Shown: positions 1 to 7,281 of the stretch, one piece after another
How positions within the stretch are numbered: position 1 is the first letter of the stretch
How the letters are laid out: every line of letters starts with the position of its first letter
Source: an uncultured bacterium
GTDB lineage: Bacteria > Planctomycetota > Phycisphaerae > Phycisphaerales > SM1A02
Assembly (NCBI GenBank): GCA_903831295.1
Contig: CAIKXA010000071.1
Span: forward strand, 1 to 64,000
Direction: 5' to 3'
Length of the DNA stretch: 64,000 nt
Made by a program: the position numbers and the translations under genes
Notes under the pieces: model-generated
The model's input: only the letters and a program-made list of their open reading frames with translations
What the model was told of the DNA's origin: nothing
The model's database searches: none

Positions 1-90
1 AAATCCATTCCACATCGGGGCAATTCTTGTGCGGTTTCAAAACCACATAAGAAAAGCCAGATTGAAATTGCTCACGTTGAGCTCTTTCAA

Positions 91-184
91 TCACACCGCT
101 GGCAGGCGTTTTCTGCCGTTTGGAATTACCGCCATTTCAAAATGGTTGTGATTATTTGAGTCTTACGACTCAAGGATTTTTACT
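91..184 (+). promoter_or_regulatory. Structured 5' leader of first PEP-CTERM gene (copy 1)
   Basis: Three hairpins precede the start codon. A pairs GGCAG (101-105) with CTGCC (113-117). B pairs CCAT (132-135) with ATGG (142-145). C pairs TTGAGTC (156-162) with GACTCAA (167-173) around a TTAC loop. The Shine-Dalgarno AAGGA (172-176) runs directly out of hairpin C, and the ATG lies at 185. The same order of hairpins, with sequence changes, precedes the second PEP-CTERM gene at 1320-1415. An RNA regulator or a shared promoter plus leader would both fit; I cannot assign it to a known RNA family. Confidence 0.6.
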
Positions 185-916
185 ATGCGTACTCAAACTT
201 TCATTTCTTCAATGGTTGGTGTTGTTGCGGCGATGGCCGTTGCAGGTTCGGCGAATGCGGCGATCGTCGATCCGTTCACGCAGTCTTGTGAAACGCTTGC
301 TACAGGCTTTTATGTGGACGGCACCGCCCAAAGCGGCTCGTGGCTCGGCGGCGTGTTCAACAGGCGGGTGGTGACGGCGATGAGTGGCTCTGGTGGGGTC
401 ACGCCATCGGGTGGCCTCGCGAGCAGCACACGCAGCCAGACCGGCGCGAGCTCTTGGGTGGGCTCCTTCGCCGGTGACCGCCCGAACACCTTCCCCGTCC
501 ACGTCGGCCTAGATTACTGGAATGCGAACAGCTCCGCTGTTGCTATTGACTTCAGCAAAGTCATGATCGATGTGGCATTCGCCGGCACCACTCGGAATGC
601 GGGTAGTTACGTCTATTGCTATTTCGAAGATGTCAACGAAGATTTCATGGATGCAACGTTGACTTTCACGAATTCACAACTCAGCGCTTCAAGTCTGACC
701 ATCGAGTTCAGTAAGAGCCAGCTTGTGCTCCACGGTACTTCGTTTGATTGGAATCAGGTGACGGGATTTGGTGTCAGAATGTATGCCGCAGGCGCCACGG
801 GCGCTGGGCAGACGTGGACTGCCACCAACTTCCAGATGACGGCTGTCCCCGCCCCAGGCGCTGCAGCTTTGATCGGTCTTGCTGGTCTTGTGGCCACTCG
901 CCGTCGACGCAACTAA
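185..916 (+). CDS. Secreted PEP-CTERM-like sorting domain protein
   Basis: This is a 243-residue exported protein. Residues 1 to about 25 form a signal peptide ending near GSANA-AIVD. The last 25 residues hold a sorting tail: VPAPGAAALIGLAGL, a hydrophobic segment, then RRRRN. This is the planctomycete form of PEP-CTERM, which in other bacteria is processed by an exosortase; no exosortase gene is in the window. The middle part (rich in Gly, Ser, Thr) resembles no domain I can name, so the surface or matrix role is inferred from the tail only. The start at 185 has an AAGGA ribosome site. The next gene has the same tail and similar flanks but an unrelated-looking body. Confidence 0.85.
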   Translation: MRTQTFISSMVGVVAAMAVAGSANAAIVDPFTQSCETLATGFYVDGTAQSGSWLGGVFNRRVVTAMSGSGGVTPSGGLASSTRSQTGASSWVGSFAGDRPNTFPVHVGLDYWNANSSAVAIDFSKVMIDVAFAGTTRNAGSYVYCYFEDVNEDFMDATLTFTNSQLSASSLTIEFSKSQLVLHGTSFDWNQVTGFGVRMYAAGATGAGQTWTATNFQMTAVPAPGAAALIGLAGLVATRRRRN

Positions 917-938
917 CTTGTAAATCTCCTTCGGCTTT

Positions 939-965
939 CGCCGCGTGCCTTACTCGCACGCGGCG
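939..965 (+). repeat. Perfect 10-bp inverted repeat after first PEP-CTERM gene
   Basis: CGCCGCGTGC (939-948) and GCACGCGGCG (956-965) are perfect reverse complements around a 7-base loop, starting 22 bases after the stop codon. No T-run follows, so it is not a classic intrinsic terminator on its own. The arm GCACGCGGCG recurs at 1071-1080 and 2314-2323, so it belongs to a small local hairpin family. Confidence 0.75.
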
Positions 966-1057
966 AGGCCACATGAGATAAGTCGATTGCACTTGCACTG
1001 ACACTTTGAATGACCGAGTCACTTATTCACTTCACTTCAAATAAAAATCGCTTACAT

Positions 1058-1127
1058 CGCCGTGTAAAACGCACGCGGCGGTAAATTCCCAGCCCCTAAG
1101 CTTCAAACCTTGGGGGCTTTTTATTTG
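1058..1127 (+). terminator. Double hairpin with intrinsic terminator, copy 1
   Basis: A first hairpin (CGCCGTGT at 1058-1065 with GCACGCGGCG at 1071-1080) is followed by a 10-bp terminator stem, AGCCCCTAAG (1091-1100) with CTTGGGGGCT (1109-1118), and a T-rich run. The whole block of about 70 bases recurs after the second PEP-CTERM gene at 2302-2371. Confidence 0.85.
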
Positions 1128-1319
1128 GCGGGTTAAGTCAAAGAGACTTTGCACCGCAAAGAAATATCGCCAAGACATCTTTTGAATAAATTTCTTAATT
1201 CTTTGATATTGCTTGATCAAGATCATATGTTTTTTACGTTTACATCTATGGAAGACGTGTTCTTAAACACGCGACCAAACTCGTTTTGTTCTTAGAGAGC
1301 AATTCGTGGTGCTACAAAG
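1128..1319. other. Intergenic, AT-rich, no gene seen
   Basis: This stretch between the first terminator block and the second leader is AT-rich. It holds a small hairpin, CGTGTT (1256-1261) with AACACG (1266-1271). I see no convincing coding region or tRNA. It probably carries the promoter of the second PEP-CTERM gene, but no clear -35/-10 pair could be fixed by eye. Confidence 0.5.
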
Positions 1320-1415
1320 CTGGCAGGCTTTTCTGTCGTTTAGATTGGCCGCCATCTTGCGCATCAAGATTTCATGGCGAGTCACTGTCGAGTCGTTACG
1401 ACTCAGGAGTTTCAT
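1320..1415 (+). promoter_or_regulatory. Structured 5' leader of second PEP-CTERM gene (copy 2)
   Basis: It repeats the layout of the leader at 91-184. Hairpin A' is GGCAG (1322-1326) with CTGTC (1333-1337), using a G-U pair. Hairpin B' is GCCATCTTG (1351-1359) with CAAG (1365-1368) and ATGGC (1374-1378). Hairpin C' is GAGTC (1390-1394) with GACTC (1400-1404). AGGAG (1405-1409) follows C' at once, and the ATG is at 1416. Conserved words include GCTGGCAGGC, TTTTCTG and CCGCCAT. Stem B differs in length and sequence from copy 1 while still folding. Confidence 0.6.
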
Positions 1416-2282
1416 ATGGTCGCATCATCGTTTCAGAATATTTCCACCACAAGCAACATTACTTCACCACACAATTGCATGGCCCGCGGCATTTCATTGG
1501 CCGCAGCGTCCCTTGCGTTGATGTTGGCCAGCAACACCTTTGCTGAGATCACTCAGCCGCAGCGGATTACCAAAACCTTGCTTGAAGGCACAAACGGAAC
1601 GTTCAGTAACGCTCATTACTACTATTCAAATTATTTGAATGTGCAAGCCTCGGCCGTTGGCGATGTCCAAACTGAATTCTTTTCATATAAGTCGAACTTT
1701 CAAAATGTCTCGGCATCGGTCATCGCTGGAGATGCAACGCTCAATTTCTCCGCGCCAGCGTATGTCCCTGCGGATGGTCTCTATGAATCGCCCTACACAC
1801 TGACATTTGGCGGCTCGGATTTAAATTCAACTTGGCAATTTTCCTACGACGGAGGCGCTGTGTCTGGAGCTACTCCTGGAGATGATTCTTTCATTTCACA
1901 AACGCAAGTATTGCGCAATGGTCAATTGCACGCGGCGCTTGTGTTTAACGGTGGCGGAAGTGGTGGCGTTTCAGAAGGCGGCTTCTTTATCAGCACTGTT
2001 GTCATGGCTGGCTTGTGGAGCGCAAGTGGCACGGGTAACGCGGGCAGCGTGGAATACTCCTACAACAGCGCGTTTTACAGCATTGTGAATAATTTCGAAT
2101 ATGACGGCGTGTACACCACGTTCACGGTTGGCACAAATAATTATGCGACCACTCTTGACGGAGAAGGCAACAACCCAACCATTCAAATGTTGTTGATTGG
2201 CGATGTTGTGGTACCCGCCCCAGGCGCGGCGGCTTTGATTGGTTTGGCTGGACTTGTGGTTGGGCGCCGTAGACGGAACTAA
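1416..2282 (+). CDS. Secreted PEP-CTERM-like sorting domain protein
   Basis: This is an exported protein of 288 residues. I chose the ATG at 1416 because AGGAG lies 6 bases upstream; an in-frame ATG at 1374 lies inside the leader hairpins. A long N-terminal region runs into a hydrophobic signal segment (about residues 25-45, ending near SNTFA). The C-terminal tail is VPAPGAAALIGLAGLVVGRR plus RN, nearly the same as in the upstream gene. The body is rich in Gly, Ser, Tyr and Asn and has no domain I recognise. It is expected to be sorted by an exosortase-type enzyme encoded elsewhere. A terminator follows closely. Confidence 0.85.
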   Translation: MVASSFQNISTTSNITSPHNCMARGISLAAASLALMLASNTFAEITQPQRITKTLLEGTNGTFSNAHYYYSNYLNVQASAVGDVQTEFFSYKSNFQNVSASVIAGDATLNFSAPAYVPADGLYESPYTLTFGGSDLNSTWQFSYDGGAVSGATPGDDSFISQTQVLRNGQLHAALVFNGGGSGGVSEGGFFISTVVMAGLWSASGTGNAGSVEYSYNSAFYSIVNNFEYDGVYTTFTVGTNNYATTLDGEGNNPTIQMLLIGDVVVPAPGAAALIGLAGLVVGRRRRN

Positions 2283-2301
2283 ATTTATATTCGCATCCAC
2301 T

Positions 2302-2371
2302 GCCGTGTAAAACGCACGCGGCGGTGAAATTCCCAAGCCCCTGAGCTTCAAATCTCGGGGGCTTTTTATTT
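2302..2371 (+). terminator. Double hairpin with intrinsic terminator, copy 2
   Basis: It has the same arrangement as 1058-1127. The terminator stem AGCCCCTGAG (2336-2345) pairs with CTCGGGGGCT (2354-2363), then a T run. Compared with copy 1, the A-T pair 1098/1111 has become the G-C pair 2343/2356, a paired change that keeps the stem. Confidence 0.85.
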
Positions 2372-2450
2372 GAAAATTTGTGTTTCAATATGCGTCACTG
2401 CCACTTCACCAACCCGCACACGACCCGCTTGAAATGGTCACAATGCCTTT

Positions 2451-3248
2451 GTGAGCAAGCCCACTCTCATTCTGGATCGCATGCAATTCTTTGGCCGCCT
2501 TGCTGCGGATTATGAAGCCATGTTTGGCGTGACGCTGGAATCACTCAAGGGCAAGCGCGTTCTTGATTGCCCGTCTGGACCGAGTTCATTTGTGGCGCAG
2601 GCGTGCGCGGCCGGCGTTGACGCCGTTGGTGTTGATCCGTTGTATGAACATGGCGCGAATGAATTGCGCCAGCGCTGCATGGACGACATTGCCTACACCG
2701 TGAAGTCCATGGCGACGTATGAAGGCGCGTACAGCGATTTGGATTTGCAGGCGTACGCGGACAACAAGCGCGCTGCTTTGGAATTGTTTTTGCCCGACTA
2801 TGAAGCGGACCGCGCAGGCGTGCGATACATCAACGCGAGTTTGCCCACGCTGCCATTTGCCGACGGCGAGTTTGACCACACATTCAGCGCTCATTTACTG
2901 GTGACATACAGCGATCCTGCCTCTGGTGGAATTCTTCCAAACTCCCCATTTACATTGGAGTGGCACATTGCGGCGGTGATTGATTTAATGCGCGTGACCC
3001 GCGGCTCGTTGCATCTGTACCCCACCACTACTCGCACCAATCCGGCGCGGCGCCATCCATATATAGAGGAGATTGTGAGGCGCATAGAAACGAAGAATTT
3101 GCGCAGCCACCATGAGCGCAACTCCAACGCCGACAATATGGGTGTTTGGAAATGTCGCTTTGAGCCTTCAACGTACCAACGCGGCGATGCGTCGCAGAAT
3201 TATTTGAACGCCTCTTTGGTGATTGAGCGGCAGCACCACTCGCATTAA
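2451..3248 (+). CDS. SAM-dependent methyltransferase-like protein
   Basis: This 265-residue cytoplasmic protein resembles class I SAM-dependent methyltransferases. The segment GKRVLDCPSGPSSF (residues 34-47) fits motif I, the SAM-binding glycine loop, though in a variant form (DCPSGPS in place of the usual DxGxGxG). An acidic residue at the end of strand 2 (VGVDPLYE) fits the ribose-binding position. The segment EFDHTFSAHLLVTYSD fits the later part of the fold. The start is a GTG without a clear ribosome site; the ATG at 2481 is an alternative. The substrate is unknown. It stands alone after a terminator. Confidence 0.65.
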   Translation: MSKPTLILDRMQFFGRLAADYEAMFGVTLESLKGKRVLDCPSGPSSFVAQACAAGVDAVGVDPLYEHGANELRQRCMDDIAYTVKSMATYEGAYSDLDLQAYADNKRAALELFLPDYEADRAGVRYINASLPTLPFADGEFDHTFSAHLLVTYSDPASGGILPNSPFTLEWHIAAVIDLMRVTRGSLHLYPTTTRTNPARRHPYIEEIVRRIETKNLRSHHERNSNADNMGVWKCRFEPSTYQRGDASQNYLNASLVIERQHHSH

Positions 3249-3291
3249 TCTAACTGACATGCAAGCGCGCCATACATACGGACGGCACATT

Positions 3292-4503
3292 ATGAAAACC
3301 ATTTCAATATTGCGAATTATTTCCTTGATGAATGCCTGCCCGATTATGAATGTAAGCGTGTTGATGATTGCAATTAGCGCGGGATGTGCGGGCGCCTACA
3401 CGCCAGTACCCAAGGCCGCGCCGCGACAACCGACGCAGACAAAGGCGCGATCACCGGAATTGGCGACGGACAATGCGAACGCCGGAGCAAGCACTTCTAT
3501 CGCGGCTAAAAAATCGCAACCAGTTGCAACCGCACTCATCGAACCGCCTGCGAAGAAATCAGCCGATTCTGTTGCTCAATCCAGCGCACCATCGATTGAA
3601 CCAAGTGCGGAGCAATCCGCAGAACCATCCGCGGCGGTGTCCGTGGAGCCCGCCACACCACAAACTGAAGCAACACAGATGCAAGCGCAAGAACAAATTC
3701 AATCCGCCTCAATTCAACCCGAAATGCAACCTGAAATGCAACCTGAAATGCAACCTGAAATGCAACCTGAAGTTCAACCTGAAGTTCAAGCAGCAGTTCA
3801 AGCAGCAGTTCAAACCGCGAAACCACCTGCAACTCACCCCGAATCCATCACACCAGTCTCACGCGAGACCGGCGCGCATTGGCGACAAAATCTTGTGCTT
3901 GAGCGCGCCAATACCAGCCATGCGCAAGTGGTGTTGATTGGCGACTCCATCACGGAGGGTTGGGAAGGCGCGCGCGAGCAATTGCAATCGCTGGTTGGTT
4001 TGCGCAGTGCGGCAAACTTGGGCGTGGGTGGCGATCGAACGCAACATGTGTTGTGGAGGCTTGAGCAAGCGCCATTGAGCGCGATCAAACCGAAAGTGGT
4101 TGTGGTCATGATTGGCACCAACAACATTTACGATGACAGCGCGGATGACATTGTCGCTGGCATTCGCGCCGTGGCCGAGCTGATCCATCAACAATGCCCT
4201 TACTCGGAGATTTTGGTTTTGGATATTCCGCCTCGCGGCGAGCCGGCAGATTCCGCGCGCGCCAAGATTGCACAGATCAACACGGAACTTGCGCAAGGCG
4301 TATGGCCAGAACACGCGCGGTTTATACGCGTGAGCGATCAATTCTTGCGCGCCGACGCCACGATCGATCTAGAGAACATGCCTGATCTACTGCATTTTTC
4401 CCAAAAAGGTTACGCCATGTGGGCGGCCGCTATAAAACCTGAATTGGATTGCTCTTTGGCGGCCAACCACCCACAACCAGCGCCGACCACCGCGCATCCA
4501 TAA
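3292..4503 (+). CDS. SGNH/GDSL-family esterase lipoprotein with repeat linker
   Basis: This 403-residue lipoprotein has a signal segment ending at the lipobox ISAGC (Cys about residue 32 from the ATG at 3292). A low-complexity Ala/Pro/Gln/Glu linker follows, including an 8-unit, 12-bp repeat. The C-terminal half is a catalytic SGNH domain: VLIGDSITEGWEG carries the nucleophile Ser, GVGGDRT the block II Gly, MIGTNN the block III Asn, and DLLHFSQKGY the Asp/His block V. It is closest in look to PAF-acetylhydrolase-like GDSL lipases. An O-ester or acetyl-sugar substrate in the periplasm is inferred. The upstream in-frame start at 3223 would overlap the previous gene and spoil the signal peptide. 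Confidence 0.8.
   Translation: MKTISILRIISLMNACPIMNVSVLMIAISAGCAGAYTPVPKAAPRQPTQTKARSPELATDNANAGASTSIAAKKSQPVATALIEPPAKKSADSVAQSSAPSIEPSAEQSAEPSAAVSVEPATPQTEATQMQAQEQIQSASIQPEMQPEMQPEMQPEMQPEVQPEVQAAVQAAVQTAKPPATHPESITPVSRETGAHWRQNLVLERANTSHAQVVLIGDSITEGWEGAREQLQSLVGLRSAANLGVGGDRTQHVLWRLEQAPLSAIKPKVVVVMIGTNNIYDDSADDIVAGIRAVAELIHQQCPYSEILVLDIPPRGEPADSARAKIAQINTELAQGVWPEHARFIRVSDQFLRADATIDLENMPDLLHFSQKGYAMWAAAIKPELDCSLAANHPQPAPTTAHP
3715..3810 (+). repeat. 12-bp tandem repeat in the SGNH esterase linker
   Basis: Eight units of 12 bp, based on CAACCTGAAATG, run in frame. The first four are nearly identical (QPEM), the next two read QPEV and the last two QAAV. The repeat lengthens the flexible linker between the lipid anchor and the catalytic domain. 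Confidence 0.9.
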
Positions 4504-4589
4504 TTGAATGTGCATCACTTGCGGCGACCGCAATCAAGATTGAAATCCATTCGCGTGTAAGACTTTCTGTACATTATTCATGGTTACCC

Positions 4590-5945
4590 ATGCCCATGAA
4601 AAATAATCTGCAACAGAAACCCATCGCCAAAAATTCCGCACGAAACATTGTGATTCTTTTGATTGCGGCGATCGTTGGCGCCGGCGCAATGACATTTGTG
4701 GTGGCGCAGAGCGCCAACCCCGCGAATAAAAATCTACTGCCCGCCAACAAGTCCAACCCAACCGCGCCCACAGGTTCAACAAACACAAGCACCACATCGC
4801 CAACTTCCACATCGAGTGACGTGGCACAATCTTCGCCAAACACACTCACGTCAACAGTTCCAGGCAGCCCGAACTTCGCTGGCTCCAGCGTAGTGGACAC
4901 GGACATTTCAAAAATCCTTGACGCCGCAGTGAAAAAACAAAGTATGCCGGGCATGGCTGCCGCCGTGATTCTGAATGGAAAAATTCTTGGCGTGGGCCAG
5001 AGTGGTGTACGCAAGAGAGACATGCCCGATCCAATTCTGCGCGATGATCCATTTCACCTTGGAACATGCACAAAAGCGCTCACCGCAACCATGATTGGCG
5101 TGCTGGTGGATGAAGGTAAATTGAAATGGGACAGCACAATTGGTGATCTGATTGGCCGCGAGATAAGCGGCATCACGCCTGACTACGCCAGCGTGACTAT
5201 TGATCAACTGCTGCATCACCGAGGCGGATTGAGCGCGCATGGCCCCACTGAAGTTTGGGAGGCCGCCAAATACGCCAAAGGCCCAGCCGCGCAGCAACGG
5301 CGCGTGTATGTGGAAGCAGTCCTGATGCAAGCGGCGCAAGCGCCTGTTGGGAAATATGTTTATTCAAACGCCGGGTACGCCGTTCTTGGATACATCGCCG
5401 AGACAATCACCAACACACCGTATGAACAGTTAATGCAGGAAAAAGTTTTCACCCCGCTTGGACTCACCAGCGCTGGATTTGGAAACGCGGGAAGCGCGCA
5501 ACAATTAACCGCGCCATATCCGCACATCCAAACGGGACTGCCAAACTTTGTGGACAGCCCCGCCGCCATCACCGCCGCGGGACGCATTCATATGAACATG
5601 ACTGATTGGGCGAAATTCTGCCTGATGCATTTGGGACATCAGCCAACTCCACCACTACTGAAGCCAGAAACATTGGAACACTTGCACGAACTTGCCGGCG
5701 AAGTGCCCGCGGACGGATTTGGATATGCGGGTGGTTGGATGCGACCCAATCGTGATTGGGCGGGCGGCCGAACGCTGTATCACGTGGGCACAAATACTTT
5801 CAATTACTGCGTGGCGTGGCTTTCGCCGTTGAAAGATTGCGGCGTGCTTGTGGCCTGCAATCAAGGCGGCAAAAAAGCCCAAGCCGCTGTGGATCAAGCC
5901 GCAAGCGACTTGATTGCTCGGTTTATGCCCGCGGCGAAAAAATAA
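4590..5945 (+). CDS. Beta-lactamase/PBP-fold hydrolase, membrane-anchored, Thr at nucleophile
   Basis: This 451-residue protein has a short basic N-terminus, one membrane segment (NIVILLIAAIVGAGAMTFVV), a Ser/Thr/Pro linker, and a beta-lactamase class C-like domain (PF00144 type). Motif 1 reads GTCTK, so the usual nucleophile Ser is Thr (ACA at 5064-5066, residue 159) with Lys162 kept. Motif 2 is YSN (Tyr258) and motif 3 is HVG (His398). Members act as esterases, D-aminopeptidases or beta-lactamases. With Thr the enzyme may be altered or inactive. The ATG at 4590 or 4596 is preferred over in-frame ATG 4449, which overlaps the previous gene and precedes no signal sequence. Confidence 0.75.
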   Translation: MPMKNNLQQKPIAKNSARNIVILLIAAIVGAGAMTFVVAQSANPANKNLLPANKSNPTAPTGSTNTSTTSPTSTSSDVAQSSPNTLTSTVPGSPNFAGSSVVDTDISKILDAAVKKQSMPGMAAAVILNGKILGVGQSGVRKRDMPDPILRDDPFHLGTCTKALTATMIGVLVDEGKLKWDSTIGDLIGREISGITPDYASVTIDQLLHHRGGLSAHGPTEVWEAAKYAKGPAAQQRRVYVEAVLMQAAQAPVGKYVYSNAGYAVLGYIAETITNTPYEQLMQEKVFTPLGLTSAGFGNAGSAQQLTAPYPHIQTGLPNFVDSPAAITAAGRIHMNMTDWAKFCLMHLGHQPTPPLLKPETLEHLHELAGEVPADGFGYAGGWMRPNRDWAGGRTLYHVGTNTFNYCVAWLSPLKDCGVLVACNQGGKKAQAAVDQAASDLIARFMPAAKK

Positions 5946-5957
5946 TCAGTAATTAAA

Positions 5958-6485
5958 TCAACCGCCAGAGTTGAACTTGGCCACGCCGTTCTCGTCGGTG
6001 TAAATCTTAATTTGCTGCTTGCCGTTTGCCGCCATCCAAATCATCAACGCCTCGCCGTTAGGCTTGGTGGATCCGCCAATGCGCAACTTGTTGTTCATGT
6101 CGCGCCACTGAACGCTGCTTTCACCGCTGGTTTGCGTGGTAAGTGCAATGCGACTGAGTCCCTTAGTGTCCAAGCACTGGAAACTTGATTGACCACTTGG
6201 ATAAGTCTTGGCGGAGAGACGGACAATGCCTTCCTCGTCGTACCAAGCAAGCCCCGCGGCCTTGTTGTCATCTTCACCGTTGAGCACCAAACGCTCTTTG
6301 CCACTGGCGTCCACCACCGCCAATCGTCGCACGCTCATGGTGTCTTGCGGAGCGTTTGCTCCACCGATAACAAGCGCGGCAAGCGCGGCGATGAGCACAA
6401 GATTTGTGCCGCGAACTCGGGTGAGCGATCGTTCCACGCGGTCAAGCCGCGCCACAATATTCGTGTCATGTTGAATTTGGTTCAT
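5958..6485 (-). CDS. Membrane-anchored protein of unknown function
   Basis: This 175-residue protein has a short N-terminal helix with heptad-like Leu/Val spacing (about residues 1-27), then one membrane segment (LVLIAALAALVIGGA). A repeat-rich C-terminal domain follows, with short strands of the type GKERLVLNG, GIVRLSAK, GLSRIALTT and KLRIGGST. This suggests a beta-repeat outside the membrane. I do not recognise a named family. The ATG at 6485 fits the start of the helix; the longer frame to 6608 adds an unlikely Trp/Cys-rich stretch. It is convergent with the upstream hydrolase, whose stop is 12 bases away. Confidence 0.6.
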   Translation of the reverse strand: MNQIQHDTNIVARLDRVERSLTRVRGTNLVLIAALAALVIGGANAPQDTMSVRRLAVVDASGKERLVLNGEDDNKAAGLAWYDEEGIVRLSAKTYPSGQSSFQCLDTKGLSRIALTTQTSGESSVQWRDMNNKLRIGGSTKPNGEALMIWMAANGKQQIKIYTDENGVAKFNSGG

Positions 6486-6652
6486 GGCTTGAACGCTATC
6501 AGACAAAGGGATTCCTTTCCACCCGTACTTCCACCATTGCATGCACCCATAAAGCTTTGCATTTTCTTGGCGCAAGAAACTCGCGCAAGAGGTAGATTGG
6601 ATTTGCATTCGCTCACAACTTCAATCCACTCCAACGCAAGGACATACACACA

Positions 6653-7195
6653 ATGACTTCTCTCACAAATCAACAAAATTCACATTGGGGCGTGGTCACT
6701 TTCAACGGAGTGCTGCTTGTTGTTGGCGGACTGGCGCTGGTGGCCGTGCCATTTCTGGCGGCGTTCACTTTTGCGGCGGCGTTTGGATTGTGCTTGGTGG
6801 CCGTAGGCGCGGTTGGATTGTTCGCGGCGCTGAAATCCATGGGCAACGCGCAACATAGTTTGCTGGTTTTTCTTGGACCATTCTTGGCCATCCTGATTGG
6901 CGCGGTGTTGTGGTTCACGCCCGCTCAAGGATTAATGGCACTGACTGAAGTGCTGGGCGCGTTCACCGTGGTCACCGGCATTTTTCAAGTGGTCACCGCG
7001 TTGGGCTTGTCCGGAAAAATGCATTGGGGATTGCTGCTGCTCAACGGCGTTCTTACTTTGGGCGCGGGCGCGGCGATGTTGTTTGCGCCCGGCATCGCAA
7101 TATTTGTGTTCGCCATTTTCTTTGGCGTGCAATTGATCTTCACTGGGTTTCACTTGTTGCGCGCCGGGATTCGCATGAAGCATTTGCTTGGTTGA
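6653..7195 (+). CDS. HdeD/DUF308-family membrane protein
   Basis: This 180-residue protein consists almost wholly of six predicted membrane helices in pairs with short Gly/Ala-rich loops (for example GVLLVVGGLALVAVPFLAA near the start and GVLTLGAGAAMLFAPG later). This internal duplication of helix hairpins is typical of the DUF308/HdeD family. In enterobacteria HdeD is linked with acid resistance; the role here is unknown. AAGGA lies 10 bases before the ATG. A strong terminator follows and is shared with the convergent speA gene. Confidence 0.8.
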   Translation: MTSLTNQQNSHWGVVTFNGVLLVVGGLALVAVPFLAAFTFAAAFGLCLVAVGAVGLFAALKSMGNAQHSLLVFLGPFLAILIGAVLWFTPAQGLMALTEVLGAFTVVTGIFQVVTALGLSGKMHWGLLLLNGVLTLGAGAAMLFAPGIAIFVFAIFFGVQLIFTGFHLLRAGIRMKHLLG

Positions 7196-7224
7196 AGCCC
7201 GCGCGGCAAACTGAAGTAGAAATA

Positions 7225-7260
7225 AAAACCGCCCGCGTTCATAGCGGGCGGTTTTATTTT
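7225..7260. terminator. Bidirectional intrinsic terminator
   Basis: AAAACCGCCCGC (7225-7236) and GCGGGCGGTTTT (7244-7255) form a perfect 12-bp inverted repeat with a 7-base loop, flanked by A and T runs. It lies between two convergent genes (DUF308 protein and speA) and can serve both strands. Confidence 0.95.
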
Positions 7261-7281
7261 TGTATTGAAACAACGCAGCGA

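Noticed and set aside
91..184. Sigma-54 promoter at TGGCAGG in the PEP-CTERM leaders
   Set aside because: PEP-CTERM genes in proteobacteria can have sigma-54 promoters, and TGGCAGG resembles the -24 box. The spacing to the GC of a -12 box is 12 instead of 10 in copy 1, and copy 2 has GT instead of GC. It stays a weak alternative explanation for hairpin A.
3223..3291. Upstream start for the SGNH lipoprotein
   Set aside because: It would overlap the methyltransferase gene and place charged residues before the signal peptide.
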